A DNA stretch of 41,636 bases from Caulobacter sp. GTDB taxonomy: Bacteria; Pseudomonadota; Alphaproteobacteria; Caulobacterales; Caulobacteraceae. A model generated the notes under the pieces. It had not been told where the DNA came from. It was given only the letters and a program-made list of their open reading frames with translations, and made no database searches. Positions 33,060 through 41,531 of this stretch are shown in pieces (position 1 is the stretch's first letter; every line of letters starts with the position of its first letter). Where the stretch lies: contig JARWZW010000011.1 in the NCBI GenBank assembly GCA_029866155.1, positions 1-41,636 of the forward strand, written 5' to 3'. The translations under genes and the position numbers were made by a program.

Positions 33060-35963
33060 TCAGGGCTGCTGGCCCTCCGGCAGAACCAGCAGGCGCCAGG
33101 CCTTGTCTTCCTGGAGGAAGCGCTGGGCGGCGTCCTGGATATCCTGAGGGCTGACCCGTTCGATTCCCGCCAGAACCGAGCGGGCCGCATCCAGTCGACG
33201 GGGATCGGTCTGGGCGCCCGCCAGCTGGGACAGCCAGTATTCATTGCTGGCCTGGGCCTTGATCAGGCTTTCGACATAGGGCCGCTTGGCGCGAAGCAAC
33301 TCATCATCGCCCGGCGGCTTTTCTCGCAGGTCAGCGGCGATCTTCAGGGTGTCCCTGACGAAGCCGTCGGTCAGTTCCGGCGGAATTTCGACACTGGCCG
33401 AGATGAGGCCCCAGTCGTCCCAAATGCTGCTGTGGCTGCTGTTGACCGATGGGGAATAGGTTGCACCCTGCTTTTCCCTCAGTTCGTCAGTCAGTCGCAG
33501 TTCCAGGATCTGGGCCAGCAGGGTGGTGTTCCTGGCCCGTTGCAGGTCACTGAAGAGATCGTCTGTTCGCCAGGCCAGCATGGCGATCGCCTGGTCCTTG
33601 CGTCCCCGGTGACGGAGAACAACAGGGTCACGACGGGGCGCCGGGAAGCCGACCTTGGCGGCCGGCCTGTCCCCGGATCCCGCCGCTGGCCGGGACGGCA
33701 GTGAGCCGAAGGTCTCGGCGGCCAGTTCGATGGCCTTTTCAGCTGTGGTGTCACCGACGATGATGATTTCGATCTGCCCGTTGGCCAGGGCGGGGGCCAG
33801 AATCGCCTGAAGGTCCTCCAGGCGGGTCGCTGCGATCTCGCCAGTCGACGGCCAGGTCCAGCGCCGGTCGCCATCATGCAGCAGGCCCGGCAGTTCGCGG
33901 GACAGCACCCCGCCCGTCGTCGCGCGATACTGCTCTTCGAGGGGCGCCGCATAGCCCTTCATCCGGCGAAAGGCCTCTGGGCGCCAGCCAGGATCGGTGG
34001 CGTAGGCTGCGAGGACCTGGAGCTGGACGCCCAGGTCGTCGGGACGGGTAGCGCCCGAGAGCACCAGGGCGTCGTCCTCGATGGCGAGGTTGGCGCCATA
34101 GGCGCGGGACGCCAGGACACGCTCGATGTCATTGGCCGTCAGCTGACCAAGGCCGCCTTCCACAAGGGATGAGGCCGCCCAGCCGGCACTCTGCCGGTCG
34201 GCAGGGAAATCCAGCAAGCCGTTGCCGATCCTGACCCGGACGAGAATCTGGTCATCGCGATACTTTGTCGGTCGCACCGTCAGGCGGACGCCATTGGCGA
34301 ACCGGACCATGGTGGCTTCAAGATCCAGAATGTCCTGCTGTTCGACCACCTCGCCCGTCTCGCCAAACCGGGTGTAGGGCCAGGCCGTCTTCTGCACCTG
34401 TTCTGGTGGCGCCACCGGAAGGTCCCGGGACGCCTGATAGGCCGCGACGACTGCGGATTCTCCGCCTGGTATGGCCGACGGCGTCGAGAGGAACAGCAGG
34501 GGGCCCTCTCCGCGAAAGGCTGATCTGACCAGGCTGGAAACCGCTTCGGCCTTCAGGTTCATCACACTGGATTCGAACTCGGCGAGGTCTTCGGCCGGGC
34601 TGGTGACCACTTCGTCATCGTCGAGGCTGCTCAGGATTTCGCCAGCCAGCTGCGGGGTCCGTCGCGTAGCCGCGCCGGCGGCGCGACTTCGGAAGAAACT
34701 GCGATACTCCTCGATCTCCCGGTCCAGTTCGGCCTGGAGCACCCCATGCTGGACCAGTCTGCGCTGTTCCTGCTCGGCCGCCGCCAAGGCCCGCCGCCAG
34801 TCATCCGGTCGGCTGGTGATCGACAGGGCCGTGACGCCGGCCGCATGCAGTTGCTCACCCTTGAAGGCGCCGGCGCTGATGAACGGTGGCTCCTCTGACC
34901 GGGCCAGGACGCTCAGTCGACGGTTCAGGATCGCAAATCCCAGCTGCTCCTGAAGATCGCGACTGCGATTGGCGAGGCTATCGGGCTTCTTGGCCGGTGG
35001 AGCCACCCAGGTGATCTGCAGCCCGGTGGGCGAGCCCGGCTCAACGGCCACCCTGGCCTCGATCTGGCGTTTGGCCACAGGTCCGGGTGCGGGCTCAGAG
35101 CCGGGTTCGCCCTTGCCGGTCCAGTCGCCAAATCTCGCCTTGATCCGCGCCTCCATCTCCTCAACGTCGAAATCACCGGCGGCGATCAGGGTGGCGCGTT
35201 CGGGTCGATAATAGCGCTGATAGAAGTCGAGGATCTGGTCCCGGTCGGCGGACTTCAGGACCTCGACCTTGCCGATCGGGAATCGCTCGGGCGGGCGCTG
35301 TCCCTTCATGATGAAGGCCAGGCTGGACTTGTAGAGCCTCCAGCCGGGGCCGTCCCGGGTCCGCTCCTCGGACAGGACAATGCCCCGCTCCCGCTCGACG
35401 GCTTCCTGGGCGATCAGCAATTCGCTGGCGGTCTCCCGCAGCATCAGAAGTGAAGCCTGGACGGTGTCCTCGTCGGTCTGGGGCAGGTCCAGCTTGTAGA
35501 CCGTTTCCTCAAATCCCGTAGAGGCGTTGGTGTCGGCTCCGAACGCCAGGCCGTGACGTTCCAGGATCGGGATCAGTTCGCCCTCGGGGATCGAACGGGA
35601 TCCGTTGAAGGCCATATGTTCCAGGAAGTGCGCCAGTCCCTGCTGGGCATCGGTCTCATATAGCGACCCGGCCCGGATATGCAGTCTCAGGGAGGCCTGG
35701 CCTGGCGGGGTTGCATTATGGACGATCGCGTAGCGCATTCCGTTGGGCAGAGCCCCGAAGCGAATCGTGGGATCCGGCTTGACGTCGCTGACGGATTGCG
35801 GCCAGGGGCCTGGCGGGGGAACCGGGACGGGGGGGGGAGCGGGGCGGAAGGTCGGCAGGGCGAAATCGGTGGAAAAATCAGGCCGGAACTCTTGCAGCTG
35901 GGCGCAGCTCGTCATTGAGAGCGCCATCGCGCCGGACAGCGCGACGCCAAGAAATCGGTTCAT
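33060..35963 (-). CDS. M16-family (pitrilysin/insulinase-like) zinc protease, putative lipoprotein
   Basis: The protein has 967 residues from the ATG at 35963. The signal peptide ends at a possible lipobox (SMTSC, Cys20), followed by a Pro-rich linker (residues 36-56). The first M16 domain carries the inverted zinc motif HFLEH (His112, Glu115, His116) in GLAHFLEHMAFNGS, with the distal glutamate expected in EAVERERGIVLSEER. A second, probably inactive M16 domain follows after about residue 520, as in periplasmic two-domain M16 proteases. It would degrade peptides or cleave exported proteins in the periplasm or at the outer membrane. It is divergent from chrA. Confidence 0.92.
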   Translation of the reverse strand: MNRFLGVALSGAMALSMTSCAQLQEFRPDFSTDFALPTFRPAPPPVPVPPPGPWPQSVSDVKPDPTIRFGALPNGMRYAIVHNATPPGQASLRLHIRAGSLYETDAQQGLAHFLEHMAFNGSRSIPEGELIPILERHGLAFGADTNASTGFEETVYKLDLPQTDEDTVQASLLMLRETASELLIAQEAVERERGIVLSEERTRDGPGWRLYKSSLAFIMKGQRPPERFPIGKVEVLKSADRDQILDFYQRYYRPERATLIAAGDFDVEEMEARIKARFGDWTGKGEPGSEPAPGPVAKRQIEARVAVEPGSPTGLQITWVAPPAKKPDSLANRSRDLQEQLGFAILNRRLSVLARSEEPPFISAGAFKGEQLHAAGVTALSITSRPDDWRRALAAAEQEQRRLVQHGVLQAELDREIEEYRSFFRSRAAGAATRRTPQLAGEILSSLDDDEVVTSPAEDLAEFESSVMNLKAEAVSSLVRSAFRGEGPLLFLSTPSAIPGGESAVVAAYQASRDLPVAPPEQVQKTAWPYTRFGETGEVVEQQDILDLEATMVRFANGVRLTVRPTKYRDDQILVRVRIGNGLLDFPADRQSAGWAASSLVEGGLGQLTANDIERVLASRAYGANLAIEDDALVLSGATRPDDLGVQLQVLAAYATDPGWRPEAFRRMKGYAAPLEEQYRATTGGVLSRELPGLLHDGDRRWTWPSTGEIAATRLEDLQAILAPALANGQIEIIIVGDTTAEKAIELAAETFGSLPSRPAAGSGDRPAAKVGFPAPRRDPVVLRHRGRKDQAIAMLAWRTDDLFSDLQRARNTTLLAQILELRLTDELREKQGATYSPSVNSSHSSIWDDWGLISASVEIPPELTDGFVRDTLKIAADLREKPPGDDELLRAKRPYVESLIKAQASNEYWLSQLAGAQTDPRRLDAARSVLAGIERVSPQDIQDAAQRFLQEDKAWRLLVLPEGQQP

Positions 35964-36006
35964 GCAGGCGTTCCGGTATTTGAGCATTCAAAGGGCAGTC
36001 GGCGGA

Positions 36007-36042
36007 GCTTCGCTGTGTCCTGCGGCCAACACAAGGCGAAGC
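36007..36042. promoter_or_regulatory. Long interrupted dyad between M16 protease and chrA genes
   Basis: GCTTCGC-TGTGT pairs with ACACA-AG-GCGAAGC across a 10-nt loop in the divergent intergenic region. It could be an operator or an RNA hairpin in a leader; neither is established. Confidence 0.35.
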
Positions 36043-36191
36043 CGTCGCGTTGGGCCGCGAAGTTATCCCTACGTTTTCACTGGGTGTTGCCCGGCCGACC
36101 GGATCGAGATAGCGTCCTTCTGCCGGGATGAGCGGTCTCCCGATCAGGCTTCAGCCCAAGCACCGGGCCCTGACCTGTGGAGACCCCGTTG

Positions 36192-37496
36192 GTGACCGAC
36201 CACGCTGCCGACCTGCCGCCGCCGCCCCGCTTCGGCGAATTCTTCATCCAGTCGCTCAAGATTGGCTGCCTGGGATTTGGCGGTCCGGCAGGCCAGATCG
36301 CCCTGATGCACAGGGTCCTGGTCGACGAAAAGCGGTGGATCGACGAGCCCCGCTATCTGCATGCCCTCAGCTTCTGCACCCTTTTGCCGGGCCCGGAAGC
36401 GCAGCAGCTGGCGACCTATATCGGCTGGCTGCTGCATGGTGTGAGGGGGGGGCTTGCCGCCGGCCTTGCCTTTATCCTGCCCGGAGCCCTGCTGGTCACC
36501 GGGTTGAGCTGGCTCTACGCCAGTCAGGGCCAGACGCCCTGGTTGGCCGCGGCCTTCTGGGGCGTCAAGGCCGCGGTTCTGGCCCTGGTTGCGGAAGCTG
36601 TGATGCGGGTCGCCAAGCGGGCTCTTAAGACCCGTTTCGACCTGGTGATCGCGGTCCTGGCGTTTTGCGCTCTGACCCTGCTCAGCGCACCGTTTCCGGC
36701 GGTGGTGCTGGCTGCGGCCGCACTTGGCCTGTGGCGCAGCCGAAACGCAGGGTCTGCGGACGCCCGGACGCCATCCGGTGTCAGGCACCGCAATACGTTC
36801 GGGGTCGTCCTGCTCTGGTTGGCGATCTGGCTGACGCCCCTGGTGATGGCTGTGCTTATCCTGGGGCCGGACCACTGGCTGAGCGAGGTGGCCCGGTTCT
36901 TCTCGATGCTGGCGGCGGTCAGCTTTGGCGGCGCCTATGCCATGCTTGCCGGCCTGCAGCAGGAAGCGGTCCAGGTGCAGGGCTGGCTGTCGACCGCCCA
37001 GATGATCGACGGGCTGGGCCTGGCCGAAACCACGCCGGGGCCGCTGGTTCTGGTCAACGGCTTCGTCGGGTTCATGGCTGGCTGGAACGCAAGGGACGGC
37101 GGCCTTGGCTGGGCCCTGGCGGGCTCCCTGATGGCCCTTTGGCAGACCTTCGCCCCGTCGTTTCTGTATATCTTCGCCGGGGCCCCCTATTCGGAACATC
37201 TGAGGCGCAGTCCGGCGGCGACGGGTCTATTGAAGGCGGTCACCGCAGCAGTGCTGGGGGTCGTGGGCAGTCTTGCACTGTGGTTCGGCCTGCATGTGCT
37301 GTTCGGGAAGCTCCATCTGTTCAGCACGCCCTGGGGCGGACAGATCAGCCTGCCGGACCTTGTCACCCTCGATCCGATGGCCGCCCTGCTGGCGGTTGCG
37401 GCCGGGGTCGCCCTGATCCGTTTCCACGTCAATGTGGTGCTGGTGATCCTTGCCTGTGCTGCGGCAGGCCTGGCGCGCTGGTTGGGGCTTGGCTGA
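36192..37496 (+). CDS. chrA: Chromate transporter ChrA (two CHR domains)
   Basis: The protein has about 434 residues with around 12 membrane segments in two homologous halves, typical of full-length ChrA. The first half has FIQSLKIGCLGFGGPAGQIAL and LSFCTLLPGPEAQQLATYIGWL, the second FFSMLAAVSFGGAYAMLAGLQQE and GLGLAETTPGPLVLVNGFVGFM. The GFGGP and PGP-type motifs are diagnostic. ChrA exports chromate or takes part in sulfate-related transport. The start is uncertain: GGAG at 36179-36182 favours TTG 36189 or GTG 36192, while an upstream GTG at 36177 has no ribosome site. No chrB regulator lies beside it. Confidence 0.9.
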   Translation: MTDHAADLPPPPRFGEFFIQSLKIGCLGFGGPAGQIALMHRVLVDEKRWIDEPRYLHALSFCTLLPGPEAQQLATYIGWLLHGVRGGLAAGLAFILPGALLVTGLSWLYASQGQTPWLAAAFWGVKAAVLALVAEAVMRVAKRALKTRFDLVIAVLAFCALTLLSAPFPAVVLAAAALGLWRSRNAGSADARTPSGVRHRNTFGVVLLWLAIWLTPLVMAVLILGPDHWLSEVARFFSMLAAVSFGGAYAMLAGLQQEAVQVQGWLSTAQMIDGLGLAETTPGPLVLVNGFVGFMAGWNARDGGLGWALAGSLMALWQTFAPSFLYIFAGAPYSEHLRRSPAATGLLKAVTAAVLGVVGSLALWFGLHVLFGKLHLFSTPWGGQISLPDLVTLDPMAALLAVAAGVALIRFHVNVVLVILACAAAGLARWLGLG

Positions 37497-37547
37497 CCGG
37501 ACCGGCGAGCGGCGACTGTGTCGTCCTGATCTGTGGTCGTCGGTCCG

Positions 37548-38795
37548 TCAGGAGCCAGGGCGGGTCACATAGAAGCTGGCGTTGTTGCCGGTTGCTGTCG
37601 AGACGCCGGTGATCTTGCGCCCAGACCCGGAGGACACATCAGACCGGGCGCTGACATCGCCCAGGTTGGTCTGGCGGTTGGCGACATCAATGGAGCCGTT
37701 GCAGTCGCTGCAGGCATAGCCGGTGACGTCATTGCCCACCGCTGAAGCCTGTACATAGCTGTCATAGCCGGAGGTTCCGGCAAAGCTGGCGATCACCTCG
37801 ACCCCGCCGACATCGGTCCACTGGGTATTGTCCATCACCAGTTCGGCGCCGCTGTTGCCGGCTATGGCGCTGTTGCCGGCGCCATAGGCGCTGACCTCGG
37901 CGGCCCCGTATTGATAGGCCGAACCCTCGGCCTGAGACCGCACATAGGCGGAATTGGCCTGACTATTTGTGACGTCCAGCAGGGGGCCTTGATTCAGGGC
38001 CGAAAGAGCATTGCCGCTCGCGGTCGTGCTGGTCTGGGCCGTCTGGACCGACCCATAGGCGGTGAACTTGCTGGCCTGAACCAGGCTCGAGCCGTTGATC
38101 TGGCTGATCGCGAGCCTTTGGGCCGAGGCGGAATCGCCAATGGCGCTGATGTTGTTGCCGGCGGCGACGCCGGCAACGGTCGCCTGGCCAGTCACGGTCT
38201 GCATGATGGCGCCGCCGTCCGCCAGAACCCGGGCGCCGTTGTTCTGGTTCATCCGGACGCCGGCCGAGCCATTGGTGAGGTTTAGGGACTGGTTGTTGCC
38301 CACAGCCGTCGCGTCGGCGACGAAACTGCCGGCCGAGGCGAAGTCGCCCTCCACCTGGGAGCGGGCAGTCACCTGGACGCCGGAGGTTGTGGCCTGGGTC
38401 AGGACGCCGGTTACTGTCTGCTGTCTGATTCCGACATCCGAGCTGTTGCCGACGGCGATGGCCGAAAGGCTGGAGTCGAGCCCCATCCGGCGGCTGACAT
38501 CGATGCGGCTCTGGGCGATCACGTCGCCGGACAGGGTCTGGTTGGAGGTGACGGACAGCCGGGCTCTGTCGGCATAGACCTGCACGCCATTGCCGGTGGC
38601 GACGGTGGCGGAGTCCACCCCGTCCTCGACGGTCACGATATTCAGAAAGCCCTGCGAGAAGACATCACCAACCTGGACCTGGTTATTGAAGACGTCGCTG
38701 GGCAGTTCCTGACTAGTAGCGGCCCCGCAGAGCACGCTTAGCATCGGGATCGCGCTTATCGTTCCAGCGATCAGGGTCTTCGCGGGTCTGCGCAT
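37548..38795 (-). CDS. hfaD: Holdfast anchoring protein HfaD
   Basis: The protein has 415 residues: a signal peptide (MRRPAKTLIAGTISAIPMLSVLCGAATS), then many Asn/Ala/Ser/Val-rich short repeats (patterns such as AVGNNQSLNLTNGSAGVRMNQN, ATASGNALSALNQG) predicted to form stacked strands at the cell surface. HfaD is the known outer membrane-associated holdfast anchor exported with the help of HfaB in Caulobacter. It is the third gene of hfaABD; its start lies 83 nt inside hfaB on the same strand, an unusually long overlap. It ends close to the convergent chrA gene (51 bp). Confidence 0.85.
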   Translation of the reverse strand: MRRPAKTLIAGTISAIPMLSVLCGAATSQELPSDVFNNQVQVGDVFSQGFLNIVTVEDGVDSATVATGNGVQVYADRARLSVTSNQTLSGDVIAQSRIDVSRRMGLDSSLSAIAVGNSSDVGIRQQTVTGVLTQATTSGVQVTARSQVEGDFASAGSFVADATAVGNNQSLNLTNGSAGVRMNQNNGARVLADGGAIMQTVTGQATVAGVAAGNNISAIGDSASAQRLAISQINGSSLVQASKFTAYGSVQTAQTSTTASGNALSALNQGPLLDVTNSQANSAYVRSQAEGSAYQYGAAEVSAYGAGNSAIAGNSGAELVMDNTQWTDVGGVEVIASFAGTSGYDSYVQASAVGNDVTGYACSDCNGSIDVANRQTNLGDVSARSDVSSGSGRKITGVSTATGNNASFYVTRPGS

Positions 38796-39729
38796 TGTTG
38801 GTTCCCAGATTGTCGTAGGCAGGGGTGAAGGCGCCTGTCATGCCGTTGGTCGGGCCGCCCAGGGGATCGGAAGTCATGCAGGACTGTGGTCCGGGCATGC
38901 CGTAGAGATTGGCGCTCATCTCGACCACCGCCCGCTCGATCAGGGCGCGGACGGCCAGTTGCAGGGGCTCCTGGGCCCCGGCGCCGGTCGAAACATCGAA
39001 GATGTTGCCGTTCAGGAAGTCGAACAGGCCAATACCCACTTCTCGGCCAACAACCTGCTTCTGGTAGGAAATGACGTCCACCACTTCCAGCGAGCGGCTA
39101 TTGACCAGTCGGAGATCGATGGCCACGTTCATCACATAGATGCTGCCGCGGAACGTCCCCTTGAGGCCGGATGCGTCCCTGTCGCCGGCATAGCCGTCAG
39201 CGCCGACCGAATAGATGTTGTAGTTCAGTTCCGTAATGCCGCCGACCAGATAGAAATCCACTCCGGCCACCTGGCCCTCATAGATTTTCCGGGACTCGGT
39301 CGGACCAGGGCCGCCGGCGCGCGGTCCGTCGGAGATCAGCTTGTTGTTGCTGTATTTGAGGTCCAGCTCCGAAATCGAGGTGTCAAAGCGCTCGACCAGC
39401 GGCATCCCGGCCTTGGCCAGGGCGGTCATGGCCATCAACGAGGCGCCCTGGGTCACCTTGCGACCGCTACCGTCGGCTTCCGACTTGCCGGTATAGTCGC
39501 TGATCCGACCCACTGCGATCCGTGGGGCGCCCAGGTTGTTTTGCCGGGCATAGCCGCCAAGACAGACCAGTGCTGCAGAATAGGGACTGGGGTTTGAGGT
39601 CACCGGCGCCGACCCGATGGGCTTGGCATAGAGGCCCGACGACTTTGCGACGGGCGTGACACAGCCGGCCAGCAACAGGATGGCGACCGAACAACTCGCG
39701 CCGGCGCGGAGCAGGGGACTACCGGTCAT
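38713..39729 (-). CDS. hfaB: Holdfast anchoring protein HfaB (CsgG-like secretion lipoprotein)
   Basis: The protein has 338 residues from the ATG at 39729 (GGGAG ahead). The lipoprotein signal ends in LLLAGCVTP (Cys23). The CsgG-like body includes APRIAVGRISDYTG, GASLMAMTALAKAGMPLVERFD, GVDFYLVGGITELNYNIYS and VAIDLRLVNSRSLEVVDVISYQK, the conserved core of curli secretion channel proteins. In Caulobacter HfaB is needed for export and stability of HfaA and HfaD. It overlaps hfaA by 11 nt and hfaD by 83 nt, so the operon is tightly coupled. Confidence 0.93.
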   Translation of the reverse strand: MTGSPLLRAGASCSVAILLLAGCVTPVAKSSGLYAKPIGSAPVTSNPSPYSAALVCLGGYARQNNLGAPRIAVGRISDYTGKSEADGSGRKVTQGASLMAMTALAKAGMPLVERFDTSISELDLKYSNNKLISDGPRAGGPGPTESRKIYEGQVAGVDFYLVGGITELNYNIYSVGADGYAGDRDASGLKGTFRGSIYVMNVAIDLRLVNSRSLEVVDVISYQKQVVGREVGIGLFDFLNGNIFDVSTGAGAQEPLQLAVRALIERAVVEMSANLYGMPGPQSCMTSDPLGGPTNGMTGAFTPAYDNLGTNNAQTREDPDRWNDKRDPDAKRALRGRY

Positions 39730-40135
39730 TGTCCGCTCCCGAGGACGCGCCAACCCCTGCGGTGACGGTTCCGTTGTTGGTCTGGGTGCTGTCGATGATC
39801 ACCGTGTTGAAGCTGCCCTGGGTAATGACAACCAGATTGTTGCCGATCGCCGTAGAACTCCCGCCAAGGCCGCCAACACCGGCATAGGCATCGAAGGCTC
39901 CGGTCGCGCCGCTGCGCGTGAAGGTGCTCTGGTCTTCGCCGGTCAGCATGACGCCATCCACGATGACGCGGTTGCCGGAGGCGTCCCGGGTCGAATAGTC
40001 CACGGTCCGGTTTTCCTGACCGGCGGTGCGCCCATAGCCCGCATTGTAATTCGCAGAGCCGGTCTGGCTCTGGGCGAAGGCCTGGCCCGAGCACAGGCCC
40101 AGAGCCGCCAGCAGTAGGAAAGAGGCCTTGGCCAT
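39719..40135 (-). CDS. hfaA: Holdfast anchoring protein HfaA (curlin-like)
   Basis: The protein has 138 residues from the ATG at 40135 (GGAG upstream, 10 nt). Signal peptide MAKASFLLLAALGLCSGQAFA is followed by Gly/Asn/Ser-rich sequence with curlin-like features (IGNNLVVITQGSFNTVIID). HfaA resembles CsgA subunits and forms amyloid-like complexes that help anchor the polysaccharide holdfast to the cell. First gene of hfaABD. The upstream region contains a TTAACC half-site like those of CtrA and a large dyad. Confidence 0.9.
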   Translation of the reverse strand: MAKASFLLLAALGLCSGQAFAQSQTGSANYNAGYGRTAGQENRTVDYSTRDASGNRVIVDGVMLTGEDQSTFTRSGATGAFDAYAGVGGLGGSSTAIGNNLVVITQGSFNTVIIDSTQTNNGTVTAGVGASSGADNDR

Positions 40136-40206
40136 CACAGGTCTGCTCCACATAAATGTCGGGCGCCCTGACAACCAAGCAATGAACGTGCCAGAACGGG
40201 ACAGGT

Positions 40207-40244
40207 GCGAGGTTTGGATCAAACCTCTCGCGATTTGGTTAAGG
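40207..40244. promoter_or_regulatory. Dyad and CtrA-like half-site upstream of hfaA
   Basis: GAGGTTTG and CAAACCTC (3 bp apart, 40209-40227; extended by GCGAG/CTCGC with one bulge) lie between hfaA and the CBS gene. Next to it, read on the minus strand, is TTAACC (40242-40237), resembling the half-site bound by the cell-cycle regulator CtrA in Caulobacter. I could not place a convincing -10. Confidence 0.35.
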
Positions 40245-40344
40245 CCCGCCAGCGTTGGGCGTCTAAATTGCAGAGGTGATTGATTCCTGCCGATGATTGG
40301 GGGACGCTGCGTCAAGACAACAATCGACCGGGGAGGACGACCGG

Positions 40345-40776
40345 ATGCTGGTTTCACAGATTTTGAAGGACAAGGGCGATCTTGTGTTCACGATCTCGCC
40401 CGGTGACACAGTGGAGGCGGTGGCTGCGCTGCTCTTCAGCCGGCGCGTCGGGGCCATGATCGTGGTGGACGACAGCGGGACGGTTGCCGGCATCGTGTCA
40501 GAGCGGGACATTGTCCGGGCCGTGGCCTCGGAGGGGGCGGGGGCCCTGGGGCGACCGATCAGCGTCTATATGACGTCACAGGTCCATTTTGCCGAAACCG
40601 GGGAGACAGTGGACTCCCTGCTCGAGCGGATGACCGATCGCCGGGTTCGCCATCTGCCTGTCCTTGTGACGGGGCGGCTGGTCGGGATCGTCTCGATCGG
40701 AGACCTGGTGAAGCACAAGATCTCTGAGGTGACGGCCGAAGCCGAAGGGCTGCGAGCCTATATCGTTTCGGGCTGA
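40345..40776 (+). CDS. CBS-domain pair protein
   Basis: The protein has 143 residues from the ATG at 40345 (GGGGAGGA just upstream). Two CBS motifs span the whole protein: about residues 10-62 (VFTISPGDTVEAVAALLFSRRVGAMIVVDDSGTVAGIVSERDIVRA) and 75-128 (VHFAETGETVDSLLERMTDRRVRHLPVLVTGRLVGIVSIGDLVK). Such stand-alone proteins bind adenine nucleotides and act as energy-state sensors. The end overlaps the convergent Rrf2 gene by 19 nt. Confidence 0.92.
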   Translation: MLVSQILKDKGDLVFTISPGDTVEAVAALLFSRRVGAMIVVDDSGTVAGIVSERDIVRAVASEGAGALGRPISVYMTSQVHFAETGETVDSLLERMTDRRVRHLPVLVTGRLVGIVSIGDLVKHKISEVTAEAEGLRAYIVSG

Positions 40777-41180
40777 GCAGTCGCTTCCGCCAAAGTGTAA
40801 TGTTCCAGGACTTCCGCCGTGGCGTCCCGTGCGCGCATCAGCGCCTGGCGAATGGAGCAGGCGTGGAGGTCCGGGCAGTCATCGCATTTGCGAAACGCTG
40901 TCTTGCTGACGCAGGGCGCCAGGGCCAGTGGCCCGTCCACAGCCCGGATAATCTCGGCGAAACTGATCTCTGCAGCCGGGCGGGTCAGCACATAGCCACC
41001 GAACTTGCCGCGCTTGCTGGTGACGATGTGGCGACGGGCCAGTTCCAGAAGAATGGCTTCCAGGAATTTGCGGGGCGCGTCAGCTCGAAGGGCCAGTTCG
41101 CCTGATGTAACCTGGCCGGAAGGCTCGCGCGCCAGTTCGACCATGGCCCGCAGGGCGTAGCGCGCTTTGTGGGACAGCAT
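40758..41180 (-). CDS. Rrf2-family transcriptional regulator with cysteine cluster
   Basis: The protein has 140 residues. An N-terminal winged helix (SHKARYALRAMVELAREP, LRADAPRKFLEAILLELARRHIV, GKFGGYVLTRPAAEIS) is followed by a wing helix and a cysteine group C-x8-C-x2-C-x5-C (PCVSKTAFRKCDDCPDLHAC). Rrf2 proteins with this cluster, like IscR, NsrR and RirA, bind an iron-sulfur cluster and respond to iron, oxygen or nitric oxide. The gene's promoter region lies upstream of an rRNA operon. No iron-sulfur assembly genes are nearby in this window. Confidence 0.9.
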   Translation of the reverse strand: MLSHKARYALRAMVELAREPSGQVTSGELALRADAPRKFLEAILLELARRHIVTSKRGKFGGYVLTRPAAEISFAEIIRAVDGPLALAPCVSKTAFRKCDDCPDLHACSIRQALMRARDATAEVLEHYTLAEATAQPETI

Positions 41181-41418
41181 AGATGACCTCGTTCGTTGCG
41201 GCCCGTTGTGCGGCCGGACAGCGGCCTGCGCAAGATTCCCGCGAAAAAAGCGATCGCGCTGTTGCCAGATCCGATTCCCACCCCTAGAAGCCCACCTCCG
41301 CTCGGAACAACCGCCGGCCCGGAACTGAACCAGCCCTAAAAGCTGTTGATTTTCCCGGGAATGCGAGTAGGTTCCGCGCCTCAGCCGACTCGGTCATGAT
41401 TTGTTAAGGGTTCGCCCT

Positions 41419-41436
41419 CGGCGGTCCTGACCGCCG
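41419..41436 (+). terminator. Hairpin upstream of the rRNA promoter
   Basis: CGGCGGT-CCTG-ACCGCCG, followed by CCTTTGTCT. It may block read-through into the rRNA operon. The U-tract is weak. Confidence 0.4.
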
Positions 41437-41502
41437 CCTTTGTCTCTTGAATTGCTTCGGTTTTCCGAGGTCTTGTTGGAGAGAAGGATTTGGAAAAGTT
41501 GA

Positions 41503-41531
41503 TTGACATGAGTTTCGGTGGCGACTAGATA
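41503..41531 (+). promoter_or_regulatory. rRNA operon promoter
   Basis: A perfect -35 TTGACA (41503-41508), ideal 17-bp spacer and TAGATA (41526-41531). An A/T-containing stretch (AAGGATTTGGAAAAG) directly upstream could act as an UP element. A second, weaker pair (TTGATT 41346-41351, TAGGTT 41368-41373) lies further upstream. Confidence 0.75.
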
